A DNA stretch of 64,000 nucleotides from RYN-428 sp035551995 (lineage in GTDB: Bacteria > Planctomycetota > Phycisphaerae > Tepidisphaerales > Tepidisphaeraceae): contig DASZME010000008.1 of assembly GCA_035551995.1 (NCBI GenBank), forward strand, positions 1-64,000. The letters run 5' to 3'. Shown piece after piece: positions 45,091 through 52,779 of the stretch (the stretch's first letter is position 1; every line of letters starts with the position of its first letter). Made by a program: the position numbers and the translations under genes. Below the pieces are notes generated by a model that was not told where the DNA came from, made no database searches, and was given only the letters and a program-made list of their open reading frames with translations.

Positions 45091-47181
45091 CTAAGAAGCG
45101 CCGGCTACTTCAACCTTCCCGTGTCTAATGAAGTCATGCCACATCTTCCGGTATGCGTGTTCGAGACTCACGGTGAAGCCGGCGCTATCGCACAACGGCG
45201 ATGCGAGCATGCGCGGGCGAAGCGCCATCCGTAAGGCCGCGAGCGCGCCGATGTCGGCGGCGGTTTTCACGGCCGTGCCTACATAACGCTCCCGCGAATT
45301 GGCGATGAAATGATCGAGCCCGATCTGATGTAGCGCGCTGGCCGCCATTCTCCCGGCATGGCGAGCGCCGGCGAAGCTGATTACCGGAACGCCCATCCAT
45401 AAAGATTGACAGGCAGTGGTATGCCCGCTCCATGGAAAGGTGTCGAGCGAAACGTCGATGTGATGATGGACGCCGAGATATCCGCCCGGCCCGTGAAGCG
45501 AGTTGAACAAGTCAAAGCGATTGGGCGCAATGCCTTGGCGGGTGATGTAGTGAAACAGCTCCTCTCTTACTTTGCCGCGCAGGGTGTTGCGGAAGATCAG
45601 CAGTCGAGACGTCGGAATCAACTTCAGGATAAGACACCATGTATCGATTACGTCATCGTTGAGACGCGCCAGCCCGTGAAGCGAACCGAATGTGATAAAT
45701 CCATTACGCCGGGCCGGAAGCGGGCCGACGGGCGGGGCGTCGGGGGGCGGGGCATAACATGCAAAACCGCGCGGCAGACGAATGAGCTTTTCGACGAAGT
45801 TAGACTCGGCGCCGGGAGGATCGGCCTGATCGTCGGTCAGATAATAGTCGATGGCGCTAAGCCCGGTCGTGTTGGGATAGCCGAGCCACGACACCTGAAT
45901 GGGCGCCGGCCGGCGCGAAAACATCGTGAGCCGACCGGCGGCGGTGTGGCCGGCGAGATCGACCAGGATATCGATCCGATCGGCGCGAATCTGGTTAGCC
46001 GCGTCGGCGTCGGACAGCGACTCGATCGCGCGCCATTCGCTCGCGAGCGATCGAAGGCGGGCGGTGACGGCGTCGGAACGAACCACGTTGGAGAAACAAA
46101 AAGCCAGAACCGACGCGGGGTGATGATGCGCCAGCACCGGCTCGAAAAACTGCGTCAACGGATGGTCGTGAAAATCGGGCGAAACATATCCGACGCGCAA
46201 CGGCCGATCCGGATCGCGATCGATATGCCCCGACGGGCCAAGAACGGCGGCGCGCCCGAATACATTCCCCCAACGGCGATGTTCGGCCAGCAGCGCCGGC
46301 GAGTCGATTCTCGAATCGTAATTCAGGCAGAATAAATAATTGGACGCCAGCGTCGCGTCGCCGGGAGCGAGCGACGCGGCAAGCCGAAAATTCTCCGTCG
46401 CCTCGTCGATCTTCCCCTGCAATTGCAAAACGGCCGCGAGATTTGTCCTGGCGACGGCAAACGCGGAATCCAGTTGCAACGCCAGACGAAGGTGCGATTC
46501 GGCCTCGTCGAGCTTTCCCTGTTCCTGGAGAAGAGCGGCGATATTGCTGTGGGCGTGGGCAAAATTCGGATTGAGCGCGATCGCTTTGCGGTAGGATTCG
46601 ATGGCGTCGTCCGAACGGCCCATCAGGTGCAGCGCGACGGCACGATGGTTGTGAGCGGAAGAATGATGGGGATCGAGTTGTATTGCCGTTTCGACGGCGG
46701 CTAAGGCGTCGTCAAACCGCTTGAGCTCAAGCCAGATCAGGCCCTGATGATTCCAGGCGTCGGGATAGTCGCTTTTCAGTTGCAGCGCCAGTCGGCAGTG
46801 TTCTTGCGCGCCGGCGAGATTTCCAAGACGCCGATAGCAGACCGCCAGGTTGTGATGCGCTTCGGCGAGATACGGGCAAAGCCGAACGGCGGCGGTGAAG
46901 CACGCCGCCGCGTTTTCCGATTTCCCCAGCGACTCATACGCCACGCCGAGGTCGAAGCGGGACATGCCTTCGTCCGGCGCCAGGGCGACGGCCTTGGCGA
47001 TGAGTTCGACGGCTTCGGCCGCGTTACCCGCCGACAAGGCCATCTTGCCCAGCGAGCGCCAAGCGGCGGTGCATCGTGGGTCCGACGCAAGAATCCGGCG
47101 GTACAGCGACCGGGCTTCTGGAAGGGCGCCGGATTGCTGGTTTTGCCGCGCCAGCGCGAGCATTTCGGCGATGGTTGACAT
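45091..47181 (-). CDS. TPR / O-GlcNAc-transferase-like (GT41, SPINDLY) protein, copy 1
   Basis: About 696 residues from MSTIAEML at 47181 (an ATG at 47211 is possible but overlaps the Nudix stop). Around eight TPR units (about 5-290, for example 'AEAHHNLAVCYRRLGNLAGA') precede a GT41 catalytic region: 'RVGYVSPDFHDHPLTQFFEPVL', 'ILVDLAGHTAAGRL', 'PIQVSWLGYPNTTGL', 'FGSLHGLARLNDDVI' and 'DTFPWSGHTTACQSLWMGVPV'. Such enzymes add sugars to proteins in the cytoplasm. It is homologous over its length to the protein at 52780. Acceptor unknown. Confidence 0.88.
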   Translation of the reverse strand: MSTIAEMLALARQNQQSGALPEARSLYRRILASDPRCTAAWRSLGKMALSAGNAAEAVELIAKAVALAPDEGMSRFDLGVAYESLGKSENAAACFTAAVRLCPYLAEAHHNLAVCYRRLGNLAGAQEHCRLALQLKSDYPDAWNHQGLIWLELKRFDDALAAVETAIQLDPHHSSAHNHRAVALHLMGRSDDAIESYRKAIALNPNFAHAHSNIAALLQEQGKLDEAESHLRLALQLDSAFAVARTNLAAVLQLQGKIDEATENFRLAASLAPGDATLASNYLFCLNYDSRIDSPALLAEHRRWGNVFGRAAVLGPSGHIDRDPDRPLRVGYVSPDFHDHPLTQFFEPVLAHHHPASVLAFCFSNVVRSDAVTARLRSLASEWRAIESLSDADAANQIRADRIDILVDLAGHTAAGRLTMFSRRPAPIQVSWLGYPNTTGLSAIDYYLTDDQADPPGAESNFVEKLIRLPRGFACYAPPPDAPPVGPLPARRNGFITFGSLHGLARLNDDVIDTWCLILKLIPTSRLLIFRNTLRGKVREELFHYITRQGIAPNRFDLFNSLHGPGGYLGVHHHIDVSLDTFPWSGHTTACQSLWMGVPVISFAGARHAGRMAASALHQIGLDHFIANSRERYVGTAVKTAADIGALAALRMALRPRMLASPLCDSAGFTVSLEHAYRKMWHDFIRHGKVEVAGAS

Positions 47182-47189
47182 GGGAGCGC

Positions 47190-47624
47190 TCAGCTTTGCA
47201 GGCACTCCCATGCCGCCGTTAGGATTTCTTTGGCTGTCGGAAAGGTAAGGCGCTTGATCGCCTTGTCGAACGGAAAGAAGCCAAACCCGGCATGTTCATG
47301 GCTGATCACCACCTTGCGCGTGTCGACCCGCGCGAGGAAGAAGATCACCGTTTTGCGCACCAACCCATGCCGTTTGTGTCGGAAGAAATAGGTCACTTCC
47401 CGCTGGAAACCGCTGACTGGGCGCGGGGAGGAGAGTCCTGTCTCTTCCTTTAATTCGCGAAGGGCCGTAGCCATGTCGTCTTCGCCGGCCTCGACGTGGC
47501 CTTTGACGAAATCCCAGTGACGGCCGTAATCGAGCAGGAGAAATTCCACGCCCTCCGCGGCGCCGGTCGCGGAGGCGTCCTGGTAATAAATCACGAATCC
47601 CGCCGAGCGTTCCTGTTGCGCCAT
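47190..47624 (-). CDS. Nudix hydrolase (diadenosine polyphosphate type)
   Basis: 144 residues from ATG 47624, which has GAGAGAA upstream; an extension to 47786 overlaps the next gene. The Nudix box is perfect at residues 42-64: G-x5-E-x7-R-E-L-x-E-E-x-G-L. The start 'SAGFVIYY', the aromatic 'HWDFVKGHVE' and the C-terminal 'AHAGFGFF'-like loop resemble bis(5'-nucleosyl)-tetraphosphatases (Ap4A hydrolases), a likely but unproven substrate. It lies 62 bp after the HPF-like gene and just before the TPR-OGT gene on the same strand. Confidence 0.88.
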   Translation of the reverse strand: MAQQERSAGFVIYYQDASATGAAEGVEFLLLDYGRHWDFVKGHVEAGEDDMATALRELKEETGLSSPRPVSGFQREVTYFFRHKRHGLVRKTVIFFLARVDTRKVVISHEHAGFGFFPFDKAIKRLTFPTAKEILTAAWECLQS

Positions 47625-47686
47625 TTCTCTCAAATAGCAATCGAGGGCCGTCGGTGCAAGATCATGACGTTGTAGTCGGGCGGAGT

Positions 47687-47974
47687 TTACATCGCGGGAT
47701 GCACGCAACGGCTGTGAATGTGATGGCTGATCGCGCGGATCAGTTCTCGCATGGCGCCGCGCCAATCGCTTTGGCGTGAACGGCAATGGAAATCTCCGCC
47801 GCGATCGTGTACGCGGGCTTTGACTTCGTAGGCGTTGCCAATTCGGTGAAGGGTGATATGAAGCAGAAAATCCCCAAGCCGGCTGCCCAATTCCAGGGAT
47901 CGCTTGAGCGATGCCATGAGTTGGCGTTTATGGGAGGGCTTGAGCAAAACGTTACCCGCATCGAGCTTAATCAT
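47687..47974 (-). CDS. HPF/RaiA-like small protein
   Basis: 95 residues from ATG 47974, with GGAG 9 nt upstream. The segments 'HITLHRIGNAYEVKARVHDRGGDFHC' and 'AMRELIRAISHHIHSR' match in layout the beta-strand/helix pattern of ribosome hibernation factors of the HPF/RaiA (sigma54 modulation) family, in a short form. If so it would bind the 30S decoding region in stationary cells. The assignment rests on pattern only. It diverges from the 24-residue basic peptide gene, itself of ribosomal-protein-like composition. Confidence 0.5.
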   Translation of the reverse strand: MIKLDAGNVLLKPSHKRQLMASLKRSLELGSRLGDFLLHITLHRIGNAYEVKARVHDRGGDFHCRSRQSDWRGAMRELIRAISHHIHSRCVHPAM

Positions 47975-48183
47975 GGAAGGAAGCTCCAAAAATCGGCGAG
48001 TGGTTCGAGTTGTCAAATAGCAAGAAACGTGCCCGGTTGGACGCAGTAAAGTATACCGCCGTGAAAACCGGGAGAAAAGGAAAATCCGGGGAACTGGACG
48101 TGAAGGGCACGTCAGGATAACTTACGTGGCTCGAATGATGAGCGAAGCAGATAAATTCAGGTAAGTGGAAAGGAGACTCACGG

Positions 48184-48258
48184 ATGGCAAAGCCCCGCCG
48201 CCGCCGCAAAATCGGCAGTAAAAAGCGCAAAGCACGCCGCGACCGCCGCAAGCGGTAA
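48184..48258 (+). CDS. 24-residue Arg/Lys peptide, ribosomal-protein-like
   Basis: MAKPRRRRKIGSKKRKARRD then RRKR and TAA. Sixteen of 24 residues are Arg or Lys. AAGGAG lies about 10 nt upstream of the ATG and a strong hairpin follows the stop, so it has its own expression signals. Size and composition recall very small ribosomal proteins such as Thx/bTHX or the AURKAIP1/COX24-type peptides, but the sequence does not match any of them closely enough to name it. Alternatively a spurious frame in GC-rich sequence; the signals argue against that. Confidence 0.6.
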   Translation: MAKPRRRRKIGSKKRKARRDRRKR

Positions 48259-48266
48259 CGCCGGTC

Positions 48267-48320
48267 GGCGGCGCCGGGTTTCCTTGAAACCCGCGCCGCC
48301 GCTCTCGCTATTTTGTTCTT
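48267..48320 (+). terminator. Rho-independent terminator-like hairpin
   Basis: GGCGGCGCCGGGTTTC, loop CTT, then GAAACCCGCGCCGCC: a 15-bp stem with a single bulged C, followed by a partly T-rich run (ATTTTGTTCTTT, 48309-48320). It lies 8 bp after the stop of the 24-residue gene. Confidence 0.75.
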
Positions 48321-48469
48321 TCCGGAATTCGCAAACCGAGCCATTTCCTCCAAACCGCCCCCAAACCGGCTTCTGCCGAATTGGTCGGCGCCGGGGGGAT
48401 ATGGCTCGCTTTTGCGCGCATGGACTAAGCAGCGGAAAGTCCAAAATCCGAGCGAAAATCTAGAATTCG

Positions 48470-48608
48470 CTGAAATACGCAATCTGAAATCTGAAATTTG
48501 AAATTCCGATGCCGAATCCGGGGTTAGCGTTACGGCCTGACCGGCGGGTTCCATTCTACAGGGCGTGCGGCCGGTTTTTGACTCCGGATTTCGGATTTCG
48601 GATTTCAC
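48470..48608. repeat. Inverted copies of the AAATCCGAAATTC-type repeat
   Basis: Left part (about 48484-48507) repeats AATCTGAAAT and GAAATTTGAAATTCCG. Right part (about 48582-48608) is the reverse type, CCGGATTTCGGATTTCGGAT. The same words occur inside imuB (59731-59801, 61126-61170) and dnaE2 (63735-63750). It fills the gap between the terminator and pyrF; the gap (48259-48657) contains no gene that I can see. Confidence 0.6.
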
Positions 48609-48657
48609 ATAACGCCCTTCTCTTTCACGGCCGCTTTCCTCCGGTATAACCTAACCC

Positions 48658-49599
48658 ATGTCCCAACTCTTCGCCGATCGGCTGATCGATTCCATTCAAG
48701 CCAAAGGCGCCCCAATCTGCGTCGGAATCGATCCGATTCTCGATATGCTCCCCGAGGCGATCGCCGGCGATCCGCGAACGCGAAACGCCAATGACCGCGA
48801 GGCGGCGATCGACGCCGTCTTCGCGTTCACAACCGCGCTCCTGCGGGTGGTCGCGCAGCATGTGCCGATCGTGAAATTTCAATCCGCCTATTTCGAGCAG
48901 TTTCTTTGGGAAGGGGTCGAGGCCTACTACAGCCTGATCGCCGAGGCGCGCGAGCTGGGTCTGCTCGTCATCGGCGATGTTAAACGGGGCGACATCGGCT
49001 CCACCGCCGCGGCTTATGCCGCCGGTCACCTGGCCGATCCGGTCGCCGCCGAAGATAATGACATCGTCATCCCCGACGCGATCACGGTTAATCCAATGCT
49101 CGGCCTCGACACGCTCGAGCCGTTCTTCGCGACGGCAAAGACGTTCGACAAAGGCCTTTTCGTCCTCGTCCGAACCAGCAACCCCGGCTCCGCCGAACTC
49201 CAGGACGCGAAACTCGCCGACGGCAGAACCTGGTCCGAAATGCTGGCGGATAAACTGGCGCCAATCGCCGCGGCCGAAGGATTGGTCGGTACGTACGGCT
49301 TCAGCTCGATCGGCGCCGTCGTGGGCGCCACCCAGCCGCAAACGATGGCCAGCCTGCGCGAGCGCCTGCCGCGATCGTTCTTCCTGTTGCCCGGCTACGG
49401 CGCTCAAGGCGCGACGGCGGACATGACCCGGGCGGCGTTTCGCGACGGCCAAGGCGCGCTGGTTTCCGCCAGCCGAAGTATTTTGTACGCCCATCGCGAA
49501 AAAAAATACGCCGACCGATTCGGGTCCGACTGGCAGAAGTGCGTCGAGCAGGCGGTGAAGGATATGAAAGAGGACATCAACCGGGTGATCGCAGGTTAA
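48658..49599 (+). CDS. pyrF: Orotidine 5'-phosphate decarboxylase
   Basis: 313 residues, the longer (type 2) PyrF. It decarboxylates OMP to UMP, the last step of UMP synthesis. The active-site signature is D-V-K-R-G-D-I-G-S-T-A at 107-117; 'CVGIDPILDML' near the start and 'LPGYGAQGA' near the end (phosphate loop) agree. TATAAC at 48645-48650 is 7 nt before the ATG and there is no ribosome site, so the message may be leaderless. No other pyrimidine gene is near. Convergent with the DUF1501 gene at 49722. Confidence 0.95.
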   Translation: MSQLFADRLIDSIQAKGAPICVGIDPILDMLPEAIAGDPRTRNANDREAAIDAVFAFTTALLRVVAQHVPIVKFQSAYFEQFLWEGVEAYYSLIAEARELGLLVIGDVKRGDIGSTAAAYAAGHLADPVAAEDNDIVIPDAITVNPMLGLDTLEPFFATAKTFDKGLFVLVRTSNPGSAELQDAKLADGRTWSEMLADKLAPIAAAEGLVGTYGFSSIGAVVGATQPQTMASLRERLPRSFFLLPGYGAQGATADMTRAAFRDGQGALVSASRSILYAHREKKYADRFGSDWQKCVEQAVKDMKEDINRVIAG

Positions 49600-49721
49600 G
49601 CACTCGATCTCTACGAAATTCTCATGCCGTCTGGCCCAGTCTCATCTCATTGGGAGAGAGAGCATGATAAAGATCCCCCCGGCTGCCATCCCTTACAAGA
49701 AATGGGAGCCGGAGCGGTCGC

Positions 49722-51008
49722 TCATATGGCGCGGATGATTCCGATCGGTTGCGGTTGGAATCCGGGAAACACCTGGTCTATTTTCCTGGCGCCGATCCCG
49801 GCGGAAAGTATTTCGCCAAGGACCGAGCGATAATCGATCTTCACTTCCATTCCGCCCGGTCCCGGCAGGCTGGGTTCTTCTTTCAGACCGGGCCATGTTC
49901 CGTGAATTTTGCCTCCATTGATTTTTTCGCCCATGGCGAAAAACGCAAAACCTCGGCCGTGATCGGTGCCGGCCGAGCCGTTTTCATATAACCGGCGGCC
50001 GAATTCGGTCATCGCGATCGTGGTGACGCGATCCCGATACCCTTGTAAATCCGCGTCAAACGCCGCCAGGCCGCGCGACAGGCTATCGATGTTACCCGCT
50101 TGCAATCCATTGGACGTGCCTTGAAAGAAATGGGTGTCCCAGCCGCCAAGGTCGATGCAGGCGACTTCCAACCCGAGATTCGCTTTGACGATCCTGGCGA
50201 TCTCACGAAGGCCGGCGCCAAATTCGTCGCTTGGATAGAGCGCCCCCTCCGCCGGCGTATACGGTTTGCCGCGAAGTCGCTCGACGCGGCGCAGGAGATC
50301 GAGCGTCTCTTTTCCCTGGCGGCCGATAATTCCGACCTCCGCTTCGTACATTTGCGACAGCGCGCGGGATATCGCCTGGGGATTGCCCGAGGAGACGGGA
50401 AGCTGCATCTCGTCGAGCGATCGCAGGGCGCTGGCGCCGGGCGCGCCGCGAAGGGATTCGGGAAGGGTGGCGCCGATGGCGATGCCGGCGAGAGGGCTGT
50501 CGTTGCCGGCGGATCGGCTGCGCAGATGACGGCCGAGCCACCCGCCGCCGAGATTGTTGCCGTAACTTTCGCCATGTTCGATCTGGTCCTGGGCGTCGAA
50601 GTGAGAGCCGGTCGGGTTATCCGATCCGACGGCTTGGGCGATGCCAAGCCGCCCTTCCTTGAAGACCGATTCCAACGGCGCCATTTTCGGATGCAGACCG
50701 TAAAAATCATCGAGGCGGATGGCGGAATCTTTGCCTTTGCCGGGGGCGGCGATGGAGAGCGTGGGGCGATTGCGGTAGTAATCGTCGTCGCCGAACGGGA
50801 CGAGCATGTTCAGCGTGTCGGCGCCGCCGCGTAAGAAAATACAAACCAGCGTCGCGGCGCCGGGCCGCTCGACGGCCGGACTCTGAGAGAAGACGAGCTT
50901 CGTGAGAAAACCCCGGCGTGTAGACTGCGGCTCCGCCGGCGATGGCGGAGCGGGCAGCGGGTTTTCCGCCAATGGGAGAAAATGACGCGATCGATTGAGT
51001 TTCAACAT
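49722..51008 (-). CDS. DUF1501 protein, divergent (paralogue D)
   Basis: 428 residues from ATG 51008. The leader has R-R-G-F-L (about 32-36) but the following stretch is weakly hydrophobic. Landmarks: 'LVCIFLRGGADTLNMLVPFGDDDYY', 'GSHFDAQDQIEHG', 'DLGGWDTH' and 'MTEFGRR', then 'GTDHGRG'. This is the branch of DUF1501 that usually sits with a DUF1800 gene; none is visible here, and the stretch upstream is occupied by repeats. Function unknown, presumed exported. Only about 40 % of the landmarks are shared with paralogues A-C. Confidence 0.85.
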   Translation of the reverse strand: MLKLNRSRHFLPLAENPLPAPPSPAEPQSTRRGFLTKLVFSQSPAVERPGAATLVCIFLRGGADTLNMLVPFGDDDYYRNRPTLSIAAPGKGKDSAIRLDDFYGLHPKMAPLESVFKEGRLGIAQAVGSDNPTGSHFDAQDQIEHGESYGNNLGGGWLGRHLRSRSAGNDSPLAGIAIGATLPESLRGAPGASALRSLDEMQLPVSSGNPQAISRALSQMYEAEVGIIGRQGKETLDLLRRVERLRGKPYTPAEGALYPSDEFGAGLREIARIVKANLGLEVACIDLGGWDTHFFQGTSNGLQAGNIDSLSRGLAAFDADLQGYRDRVTTIAMTEFGRRLYENGSAGTDHGRGFAFFAMGEKINGGKIHGTWPGLKEEPSLPGPGGMEVKIDYRSVLGEILSAGIGARKIDQVFPGFQPQPIGIIRAI

Positions 51009-51145
51009 AAATAGAGCGCCTTCAGCGAGCGCCGTCCATAGGTGATAAAAGGCGGAAGTGCGTTTACTCCGGAATCGGAGTAAACGTAGTTGAACGTGAT
51101 TACACCCCTTCAATCCGCGTGCGAAGCACTCCGGATCCCTTAGCC

Positions 51146-51342
51146 GCAATACGGTTCACTTAAAAGATTGAGTTGAACGCCGAGACGCCGAGTCGCCGAG
51201 ATAAAAGAGAATAAAAGAGAAGAAGAGCAAAAACTCACTCGCTTTTGATGACGCCAATTTCAGATTCTCTCGTTCTTCCTTTCTACTCTGAGTCTCGGCG
51301 TCTCGGCGTTCATACCCATTCATCTGAAGTGAACCGTATTGC
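51146..51342. repeat. MITE-like element with nested inverted repeats
   Basis: The outer arms GCAATACGGTTCACTT (51146-51161) and AAGTGAACCGTATTGC (51327-51342) are perfect 16-bp inverted repeats. Inside them a perfect 18-bp pair GAACGCCGAGACGCCGAG (51175-51192) and its reverse complement (51294-51311) encloses about 100 bp of A-rich sequence. No coding capacity. It lies between the DUF1501 gene and the secreted protein gene, in a gene-free stretch from 51009 to 51487. Confidence 0.85.
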
Positions 51343-51343
51343 C

Positions 51344-51383
51344 CTTAGCCGCCCCGCTTGCGCTTGCGGGGCGCTTCGGAAAG
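51344..51383 (+). repeat. REP-like element copy 3 (partial)
   Basis: TTAGCCGCCCCGCTTGCG then CTTGCGGGGCG, a variant of the core element with a duplicated GCTTGC loop. It directly follows the MITE-like element. Confidence 0.55.
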
Positions 51384-51487
51384 CCCCCCTTTCCCGACGT
51401 TATTTCGATTCGGACCGCTCCGCGACGCCCCCGCCCGCGGAAGGGCCAACGAATCGGCAGCGCCGCGCATGCGGACGGCGCAGACCG

Positions 51488-52624
51488 TTATTTTTTTGTC
51501 GGAGCGGGAGTGGCGGGGATGAGTTTTTCGCGCAGCGCGTTGACCGCCCGGACGCGTTCGTCATCCCCCGCGTCGACGTTGAACGGGATCGGCGCGACAG
51601 TCAGCGCGCGCAGACGATCTAACGCGAGCCTGCGGGCGATGGGATCGTCGCCGTACAGGCAATCCAGGAGAAAATCGCGATCCTTGCCGAGGCGGCGCGC
51701 TTCGGCGTCGGGCAACGGCTTGTAACGCGCGATCATCTCGTCGAGGCGGACGTTTTGCTCGAGCGACAGCCCGCGCCGATCCATTTTAATCATCGCCAAC
51801 GCGCCGTCCCGGCCGAGCTTTTGCAGGGCTTGGCACGCCTTTCGGCGCACGCGAAAATCGTCGTCGTTCAGGGACTTGAGATTCTCGGCGACCAAGCCCT
51901 GATAATGATCGTCGGCGGGCCATTGCTCGGCCAGAATCTGCCAGGCGGCGGCGGGATCGGCCGCGAACGCCGACTCCTGATGCAACTCGCGCAGGATCGG
52001 CCGCAGCCACCGCTCGGTCTCGGAATGATGCAAACGCCGAAGCGTGGCGAAATCTTTTTCCTCGATGCTGAGGTTGATGAACCCGTTTGGTCCGCCGTCG
52101 TTGGCGAAGATGATCATCTTGGCGCTTTCGCCGACCTGGTTCAAGGCGACTTTGCGAAAGCCGTTGGACGTCTGCCAGACTTTTTCGATTTCGATGTTTT
52201 CAAGCTGCTTGGCCGTGGCCGCGCCGCCGGGCCGGGCCGTCACATGCAGACGACCCACCGCCAACGGATCCGAGTAGTCCTCGACGCTGATTTCGAATTG
52301 AACTTCCCCCAGGTCCGGCGACATCAGCCAGCACAGGATCATCGCCGGCTCGGACATGCCGTCGATTTCGGCGCGACGCTGCTGGTATTCGCGGTCGGGT
52401 TCGAGCGGCGTGGTGACGGCAAGCTCGCCGCCGTCGAGTTGAAGGCGAAAAATCTCGTCCAACTTTCGCTGCTTGATCAGCGGATACTGCATCACGCCGT
52501 CGCGATGCTGTTTTCGCTGTTGCTCGAACGCCCCTTCGCGCGGCGCCTTCGCGTCCTGCGCGCTCGACGAGACGACCAAGCAGCCGAGCGACACGAAAGC
52601 GAAGATCAAAGTGCGAGCGACCAT
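51488..52624 (-). CDS. Predicted secreted protein, unknown family
   Basis: About 378 residues from ATG 52624, which begins a signal peptide ('LIFAFVSLGCLVVSSSAQ'). Residues about 25-215 are mixed; the region 'PAMILCWLMSPDLGEVQFEISVED' is beta-like. The C-terminal 150 residues are helical and HEAT-like ('LKSLNDDDFRVRRKACQALQKLGRDGAL', 'YGDDPIARRLALDRLRAL'). No catalytic motif and no recognised family. It is transcribed toward the repeat region and DUF1501 paralogue D. Confidence 0.65.
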   Translation of the reverse strand: MVARTLIFAFVSLGCLVVSSSAQDAKAPREGAFEQQRKQHRDGVMQYPLIKQRKLDEIFRLQLDGGELAVTTPLEPDREYQQRRAEIDGMSEPAMILCWLMSPDLGEVQFEISVEDYSDPLAVGRLHVTARPGGAATAKQLENIEIEKVWQTSNGFRKVALNQVGESAKMIIFANDGGPNGFINLSIEEKDFATLRRLHHSETERWLRPILRELHQESAFAADPAAAWQILAEQWPADDHYQGLVAENLKSLNDDDFRVRRKACQALQKLGRDGALAMIKMDRRGLSLEQNVRLDEMIARYKPLPDAEARRLGKDRDFLLDCLYGDDPIARRLALDRLRALTVAPIPFNVDAGDDERVRAVNALREKLIPATPAPTKK

Positions 52625-52779
52625 AAAAAATCCCAAACGCGCGGGGATCGGCGGCACGGGCAACTCTAGCCCTATCGTCGGCGGATGTCACCGTTTGGAT
52701 TGAAGTCTTCTCATGTAATACCGGACGGCGGGCGGTTTGATGACATGCGATATTCCCGAACCTGCGACAGGCGTCCGGC

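Noticed and set aside
49600..49721. Possible small gene after pyrF (ATG 49624, 69 codons)
   Set aside because: It runs into the 3' end of the DUF1501 gene on the other strand and has no Shine-Dalgarno site.
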